In this document: in pieces, positions 59,694-64,000 of the stretch
How positions within the stretch are numbered: the first letter of the stretch is position 1
Layout: each line of letters begins with the position of its first letter
Origin: Streptomyces griseoincarnatus
GTDB taxonomy: Bacteria > Actinomycetota > Actinomycetes > Streptomycetales > Streptomycetaceae
Assembly (NCBI GenBank): GCA_014649575.1
Contig: BMTH01000007.1
Location: forward strand, 248,001-312,000
DNA length: 64,000 nt
Reading direction: 5' to 3'
Position numbers and translations under genes: made by a program
The notes under the pieces: generated by a model
Seen by the model: only the letters and a program-made list of their open reading frames with translations
Databases searched by the model: none
Told to the model about the DNA's origin: nothing

Positions 59694-60203
59694 ATGGGAC
59701 AGCAGCGCAGCGCGGACTACGCGGAGTTCGCCTCCGCGCGGGCGGGACACCTGTACCGGTCCGCGTGCCTGCTCACCGCCGGGGACACGCACCTGGCCGA
59801 GGACCTCGTCCAGGAGACCTTCGGCCGGCTGTACGTCCGCTGGGGACGCGTCTCGCGGGCGGAGAACCCGGCCGCGTACGCGCAGACCGTGCTCACCCGG
59901 ACCTTCCTCGCCCACCGGCGGCTGCGCAGCAGCCGGGAGCGGGCGACCGACACCTTCCCCGACCTGCCCGGCGCCGCCGACGGCGACGCACCGCTGCGGC
60001 TGACACTGATGGCCGCGCTCGCCCGGCTGCCCGCCAAGGACCGCGCCGTCGTCGTCCTGCGCTACTGGGAGGACCGCTCGGTGGAGCAGACCGCCGACGT
60101 GCTGAACGTCAGCTCGGCGGCGGTGCGCACGCGGTGCGTCCGCGCGCTCGGCCGGCTGCGGGAGCTGCTGGGCGAGGACCTCCACGAGTTCTCCCGCCCC
60201 TGA
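59694..60203 (+). CDS. SigE-family ECF sigma factor
   Basis: The 169-residue protein has region 2 (LYRSACLLTAGDTHLAEDLV, QETFGRLYVRWGRVSRAENP) and region 4 (LPAKDRAVVVLRYWEDRSVE, QTADVLNVSSAAVRTRCVRA), the arrangement and length of the actinobacterial SigE-like (ECF41/SigE70) group. It directs RNA polymerase to a small regulon. A membrane protein gene follows after 54 bases and is presumed to be its partner. ATG at 59694. Confidence 0.88.
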   Translation: MGQQRSADYAEFASARAGHLYRSACLLTAGDTHLAEDLVQETFGRLYVRWGRVSRAENPAAYAQTVLTRTFLAHRRLRSSRERATDTFPDLPGAADGDAPLRLTLMAALARLPAKDRAVVVLRYWEDRSVEQTADVLNVSSAAVRTRCVRALGRLRELLGEDLHEFSRP

Positions 60204-60257
60204 CCCCGGCCGCTCCATCACCTCATACGCCCGCACCCGCAGAAAGGTGGGTTCGTC

Positions 60258-61523
60258 ATGCCCGAGAACCAGCACGAGGACCCCTTCGAGGACCGGTTCG
60301 CCGCAGCGCTGCGCGACACCGGCCACAGCTTCCGTACCGACGACCCGGCCGCCCTCGTCGGCAGAGGCGAGGTGCGCGGGCGACGCAAGCAGCTGCTGCG
60401 GCGTACGGCCGTGCTGGGCGGGATGACCGGTGTCGCCCTGGTCGGCGTGGGCGCGACGCTGCTCCTGACGCCCGACGTGCACGACCCCCGGCGGACCTCC
60501 GCCGCGGCCGGTCCTGCCGCGACCACGAGCCCTTCGGCGGCGAGCCCTTCGCCCGCCGAGCCTTTCACGGGCGACGACATCCTGCGCTCGCTCAAGGAGC
60601 TTCTGCCGCAGGGCACGTACAAGGAGGAGCAGGCCCAGGGCACGGACTCGCTGATGCCCCCGTACGCGCACGTGGTGTTCGACGACGGCAGGGGTGCGGC
60701 GGCCCTCGGGCTGAGCTTCGGCCGCGTGGAGCCCGGCAGCGAGCAGGCCCGGCAGCGGGCGACCTGTCCGGACAAGGCACTCGTCAAGTACGACGACTGC
60801 ACCACGGCCAAGCTGCCCGACGGCTCCCGGCTCGCGCTGTTCCAGGGCTACGAGTACGCGGACCAGCGGGCGGACACCAAGCGCTGGTACGCCGAACTGC
60901 TCACGCCCGAGGGGCACCACGTGCTGCTGACCGAGTGGAACGCGCCGGCCGAGAAGGGCGCCCCGGTGTCCCGGCCACAGCCCCCGCTGTCCGTGGAGCA
61001 GCTGAAGGAGGTCGTCACCGCCGACGTGTGGCCGCGGGTGGTGGACTCCATGCCGTCGCGCGGGGACCGGTCGGCCACCGGCGAGGCGCCCTCGCCGGGG
61101 ACGCGGGACAAGACGATCGGCGACACGCTCGCCGGTCTGCTGCCCAGGGAGCTGAACATCGTCGGTGAGGGTGGCCAGGAGAGCGAGTACGCCTACCTCG
61201 TCGTCGACGACGGCAAGGGCGGGAGCCTCGTCCAGATCAATGTGCAGCCCGGCATGTCGGACATGGCCGGCGTACTGTTCGAGGACGCCGAGGAGCTGGC
61301 CGACGGCAGGCTGGTCACCACCCGGCAGTCGCCCGGGGAGGAGGGCGCCGAGGGCGTCGTCATGTGGACGGTGGACACCCTGCGCCCCGACGGACTGCGC
61401 GTCGTCATCAGCGCCTTCAACACGCCCGCGCAGCACCAGGACGCCACACGCGACACCCCCGCGCTCACCATGGAGCAGTTGCGGGAGATCGCGCTGAGCA
61501 CGGTGTGGGACGCGGGGGCGTGA
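60258..61523 (+). CDS. Membrane protein with duplicated ectodomain, sigma factor partner
   Basis: The 421-residue protein has a cytosolic N-terminus of about 50 residues (FEDRFAAALRDTGHSFRTDD), one membrane span (AVLGGMTGVALVGVGATLLL), a Thr/Ser/Ala linker and two copies of an about 140-residue extracellular domain: SLKELLPQG...YAHVVFDDGRG...VEQLKEVVTADVW and TLAGLLPRE...YAYLVVDDGKG...MEQLREIALSTVW. Position after the ECF gene and topology suggest an anti-sigma-like or signal-sensing role, but no ZAS zinc motif is visible. Start at 60258 follows AGAAAGGTGG. Confidence 0.75.
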   Translation: MPENQHEDPFEDRFAAALRDTGHSFRTDDPAALVGRGEVRGRRKQLLRRTAVLGGMTGVALVGVGATLLLTPDVHDPRRTSAAAGPAATTSPSAASPSPAEPFTGDDILRSLKELLPQGTYKEEQAQGTDSLMPPYAHVVFDDGRGAAALGLSFGRVEPGSEQARQRATCPDKALVKYDDCTTAKLPDGSRLALFQGYEYADQRADTKRWYAELLTPEGHHVLLTEWNAPAEKGAPVSRPQPPLSVEQLKEVVTADVWPRVVDSMPSRGDRSATGEAPSPGTRDKTIGDTLAGLLPRELNIVGEGGQESEYAYLVVDDGKGGSLVQINVQPGMSDMAGVLFEDAEELADGRLVTTRQSPGEEGAEGVVMWTVDTLRPDGLRVVISAFNTPAQHQDATRDTPALTMEQLREIALSTVWDAGA

Positions 61524-61541
61524 GGCGGGTCCGGCGGAGCG

Positions 61542-62864
61542 TCAGAAGAACTCCGACCACGGCTGGTCCCAGATCTGCTTGACCGCCAGGACCAGGAACA
61601 GCAGGCCCGCGGCGGCCAGCATGCCGTTGCTGAGGTGTCCGTTGCGCCATTCGCGCGGGGTGCGCGAGGAGTTCAGGAGCCACAGCAGGGTGAGGGCCAG
61701 GAACGGCATGAAGGCCGCGCCCAGCACACCGTAGATGATGATCAGGCGGAACGGCTCGTCCTGGAACAGCAGGATCATCGGCGGGAACGTCAGCCACAGC
61801 AGGTACGCGCGGAAGGTCCAGGAGCGTTCCCGGCGGCCGGAGGCCAGTTCGTCGGCGCGCGCCTGCCGCTCGCCGCGCCGCCGGGCGAGGAAGTCGGCGA
61901 ACATCAGGCTCACGCCGTGCCAGACGCCGATCAGCGAGGTGAAGGAGGCGGCGAAGAAACCGACCAGGAACAGGGTGCCGGTGGTCGTCCCGTACCGGTC
62001 GTCCAGGATGTCGCCGAGCTGGACGAGGCCTTGGTCGCCGCCGGAGAGGGCGATGTTCGCCGAGTGCAGCAGCTCCGCGCCGACGAAGAGCATCGCGACG
62101 ACGAAGACGCCGGTGGTGAGGTAGGCGACCCGGTTGTCCAGCCGCATGACCTTCATCCAGCCGCTGTTGGTCCAGCCCTTGGCGTTGACCCAGTAGCCGT
62201 AGGCGGCCAGTGTGATGGTGCCGCCGACGCCGCCGATCAGGCCGAGGGTGTTGAGGATGGAGTCCTTCTCGTCGGGCACCACGGGGAGGAGGCCGGCGAA
62301 GGCGTCGCCCAGGTTGGGCGTGACGCGGAACGCCAGGTAGACGGTGACCACGAACATGACGCCCACCAGGACGGTCATGACCTTCTCGAACACCGCGTAC
62401 TTGTTGAACCAGACGAAGACCAGGCCCACGAGGCCGCAGGCGATGCCCCAGTACTCGAGGTCCATCACGCTCGGGAACAGCGCCTGGAGCGGCAGCGCGC
62501 TGGACGACATGGCGGCGGCGCCGTAGACGAAGCCCCAGATGACGGCATAGACGGCGAAGAACCAGGTGGTCCAGGAGCCGAGGCTGGCCCAGCCGTCGAA
62601 CAGGGTGCGCCCGGTGGACAGGTGCCATCGTCCGCACGCCTCCGCGAGGGAGATCTTCACCAGGCAGCCGACGACGGCGGCCCACAGCAGGGTGTAGCCG
62701 AAGTTGCTGCCGGCGATGAGGGTGGCCACGAGGTCGCCGGCGCCCACGCCGGTCGCGGCGACGACGATGCCGGGGCCGATGTAGCGCCAGCTGGACCGGC
62801 GCGGCTGGGGGCCGGGCCCGTCCTTCGCGCCGAGGTCCTGGGTGTTGCCCGTGGTGTCCGCCAT
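61542..62864 (-). CDS. Nramp-fold divalent-metal transporter family protein
   Basis: The 440-residue protein has about eleven membrane segments and starts with RRSSWRYIGPGIVVAATGVG, AGDLVATLIAGSNFGYTLLW, the Nramp N-terminal pattern. The canonical metal-binding DPGN of TM1 is replaced by GAGD, and the TM6 MPH motif is absent (LAAYGYWVNAKGW). Transport of the usual Mn/Fe is therefore doubtful; related groups move Mg2+ or other solutes. ATG at 62864 begins MADTTGN; a GTG at 62921 with GGGGAACC upstream is an alternative that adds 19 residues. Confidence 0.8.
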   Translation of the reverse strand: MADTTGNTQDLGAKDGPGPQPRRSSWRYIGPGIVVAATGVGAGDLVATLIAGSNFGYTLLWAAVVGCLVKISLAEACGRWHLSTGRTLFDGWASLGSWTTWFFAVYAVIWGFVYGAAAMSSSALPLQALFPSVMDLEYWGIACGLVGLVFVWFNKYAVFEKVMTVLVGVMFVVTVYLAFRVTPNLGDAFAGLLPVVPDEKDSILNTLGLIGGVGGTITLAAYGYWVNAKGWTNSGWMKVMRLDNRVAYLTTGVFVVAMLFVGAELLHSANIALSGGDQGLVQLGDILDDRYGTTTGTLFLVGFFAASFTSLIGVWHGVSLMFADFLARRRGERQARADELASGRRERSWTFRAYLLWLTFPPMILLFQDEPFRLIIIYGVLGAAFMPFLALTLLWLLNSSRTPREWRNGHLSNGMLAAAGLLFLVLAVKQIWDQPWSEFF

Positions 62865-63044
62865 GGGGCCAAGAAAGCGGACGGGTGCCGGTCCCACAAG
62901 AGGGCGTGCCGGGATCTTCACCGGTTCCCCCTGGCGGGGCGGCCGACTCCGCGCTCTTGACCTGATCATGTCAGCTCTCGACGATGACCGCACCGCACCA
63001 CGCACGTCGCCATGAACCACCCCACCTCCTCACAAGGAGAATTC

Positions 63045-64000
63045 ATGCGACTCCGTTCCCGCGGCAGACGCCCCGCCGCGCTCGCCGCGCTCCTCGCCCT
63101 CGCGCTCGCCGCGCCCCTGTCACTCACCGCCGCCGCCCCGGCCGGCGCCGACGGGGCACACACGGCGGCGCCCTCGGCGGACGACATCCGCCAGTACGAG
63201 ATCCACCAGCACACCACGCCCGTGACCCGCACGGCGATCCAGCGGGCCGGCGTCACCGTGGACGAGGCCGACGAGGAGACCGTGGTCGTCTCCGGCCGCG
63301 CCGACCAGATCCGCCAACTCCGCCGCCAGGGCTACGAGATCACCCCGCTGGGCGCGGCCCCGGACCGCTCCACGGCCGCCGACGGACCGCGCCTGTTCGA
63401 CTTCCCCTCGGCGGACTCCCGCTACCACAACTACGCCGAGATGAACGCGGAGATCGACCAGCGGATCGCGGCCTACCCGTCGATCATGAGCAAGCGCGTG
63501 ATCGGCAGGTCGTACCAGGGCCGGGACATCGTCGCGGTCAAGGTCAGCGACAACGTCGGCACCGACGAGGCCGAGCCCGAGGTCCTCTTCACCCACCACC
63601 AGCACGCCCGTGAGCACCTCACCGTGGAGATGGCCCTGTACCTGCTGCGGGAGCTGGGCGCCGGCTACGGCGGCGACGCCCGGATCACGAAGATGGTGCG
63701 GGAACGGGAGATCTGGATCGTCCCCGACCTCAACCCGGACGGCGGCGAGTACGACATCGCCACCGGCTCCTACCGCTCCTGGCGCAAGAACCGCCAGCCC
63801 AACTCCGGTTCGTCGTACGTCGGCACCGACCTGAACCGCAACTGGGACTATCGCTGGGGCTGCTGCGGCGGCTCCTCGGGCAGCAAGTCCTCGGAGACGT
63901 ACCGGGGTCCGGCGCCCGAGTCGGCCCCCGAGGTGAAGGTGGTCGCCGACTTCGTGCGCAGCCGGGTCGTCGGCGGGGTGCAGCAGATCAAGGCCGGCAT
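63045..64000 (+). CDS. Secreted M14 zinc carboxypeptidase (3' end cut off)
   Basis: The gene runs past the window edge; 318 codons are visible. The protein has a signal peptide (RRPAALAALLALALAAPLSL, cleavage near PAGADGA), a propeptide (to about 120; DADEETVVVSGRADQIRQLR-like) and the M14 domain: zinc motif HHQHAREH (H-x-x-E), then LYLLRELGAG, IWIVPDLNPDGGEYDIATGS, YRSWRKNRQPNSGSSYVGTD and LNRNWDYRWGCCGGSSGSKS. It cleaves C-terminal amino acids outside the cell. Strong AAGGAGA precedes the ATG at 63045. Resembles the Streptomyces zinc carboxypeptidase (SGC/CPT) family. Confidence 0.9.
   Translation, partial: MRLRSRGRRPAALAALLALALAAPLSLTAAAPAGADGAHTAAPSADDIRQYEIHQHTTPVTRTAIQRAGVTVDEADEETVVVSGRADQIRQLRRQGYEITPLGAAPDRSTAADGPRLFDFPSADSRYHNYAEMNAEIDQRIAAYPSIMSKRVIGRSYQGRDIVAVKVSDNVGTDEAEPEVLFTHHQHAREHLTVEMALYLLRELGAGYGGDARITKMVREREIWIVPDLNPDGGEYDIATGSYRSWRKNRQPNSGSSYVGTDLNRNWDYRWGCCGGSSGSKSSETYRGPAPESAPEVKVVADFVRSRVVGGVQQIKAG

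Overview
The window reads as a Streptomyces chromosome segment. The DNA is very GC-rich with strong third-position GC, GTG starts are common, and the gene set is typical of the genus: a WhiB-like regulator, a SpoIIE/RsbW-type phosphatase, F420-type enzymes, SigE-like ECF sigma, DUF402, DUF1707, DUF4245, DUF6000, an oxyR-ahpC-ahpD unit and a DasR-type chitinase promoter. Gene order in the middle resembles the S. coelicolor SCO50xx region; that comparison is from memory and was not checked by alignment. No tRNA, rRNA, CRISPR array, intact insertion sequence or replication origin was seen.

Left edge (1-5150). After a cut-off M14-like peptidase gene comes a small accessory patch: a VapBC-type toxin-antitoxin pair with a palindromic operator, a frameshifted remnant of a second PIN toxin, then a coupled run of a CPCC cysteine-rich protein, a HEAT-repeat protein and a DUF6000 protein, facing a CbrC-like protein.

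Core housekeeping block (5400-23200). This holds ychF, a DUF6542 membrane protein, ppgK, ispH, xseA-xseB, a malonic-semialdehyde-reductase-like nitroreductase, DUF4245, glpX, a wblI-like WhiB gene, a DUF1707 protein, an Fe-S class I fumarase, a secreted M28 aminopeptidase, class II fumC, a DUF402 protein and a GAF-SpoIIE-HATPase regulator. Genus-type palindromic repeats sit in several convergent gaps.

Envelope and stress block (23400-41230). This holds a class A penicillin-binding protein, an SPFH protein coupled to a small ribbon-helix-helix protein, a PadR-ABC-FtsX efflux operon, divergent oxyR / ahpC-ahpD, an AI-2E-type permease, a secreted lytic transglycosylase with a structured leader, a PIN-PhoH ATPase, a cis-prenyltransferase, a 1.1 kb gap with two tandem-repeat arrays and a C-tract terminator or small-RNA candidate, a methyltransferase and an F420-type luciferase-like oxidoreductase.

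Lipoprotein array and Tad-like locus (41300-57180). Four tandem paralogous lipoprotein genes, one broken by a single-base deletion, lead into a secreted protein. A DUF192 protein separates them from a long minus-strand Tad/Flp-type pilus locus. In transcription order this is a Cys4 protein of unknown role, CpaB, CpaE, two TadE-like pseudopilins, TadA, TadB, TadC, a histidine kinase, a LuxR-type response regulator, then Flp pilin, a TadG-like protein, a lipoprotein and an OmpA-domain protein. No prepilin peptidase gene is present in the window.

Right edge (57180-64000). A GH18 chitinase has two DasR-like palindromes over its promoter. It is followed by a SigE-family ECF sigma gene with a membrane protein that carries an internally duplicated extracellular domain, an Nramp-fold transporter lacking the usual metal-binding motif, and the start of a secreted M14 carboxypeptidase that runs off the window.
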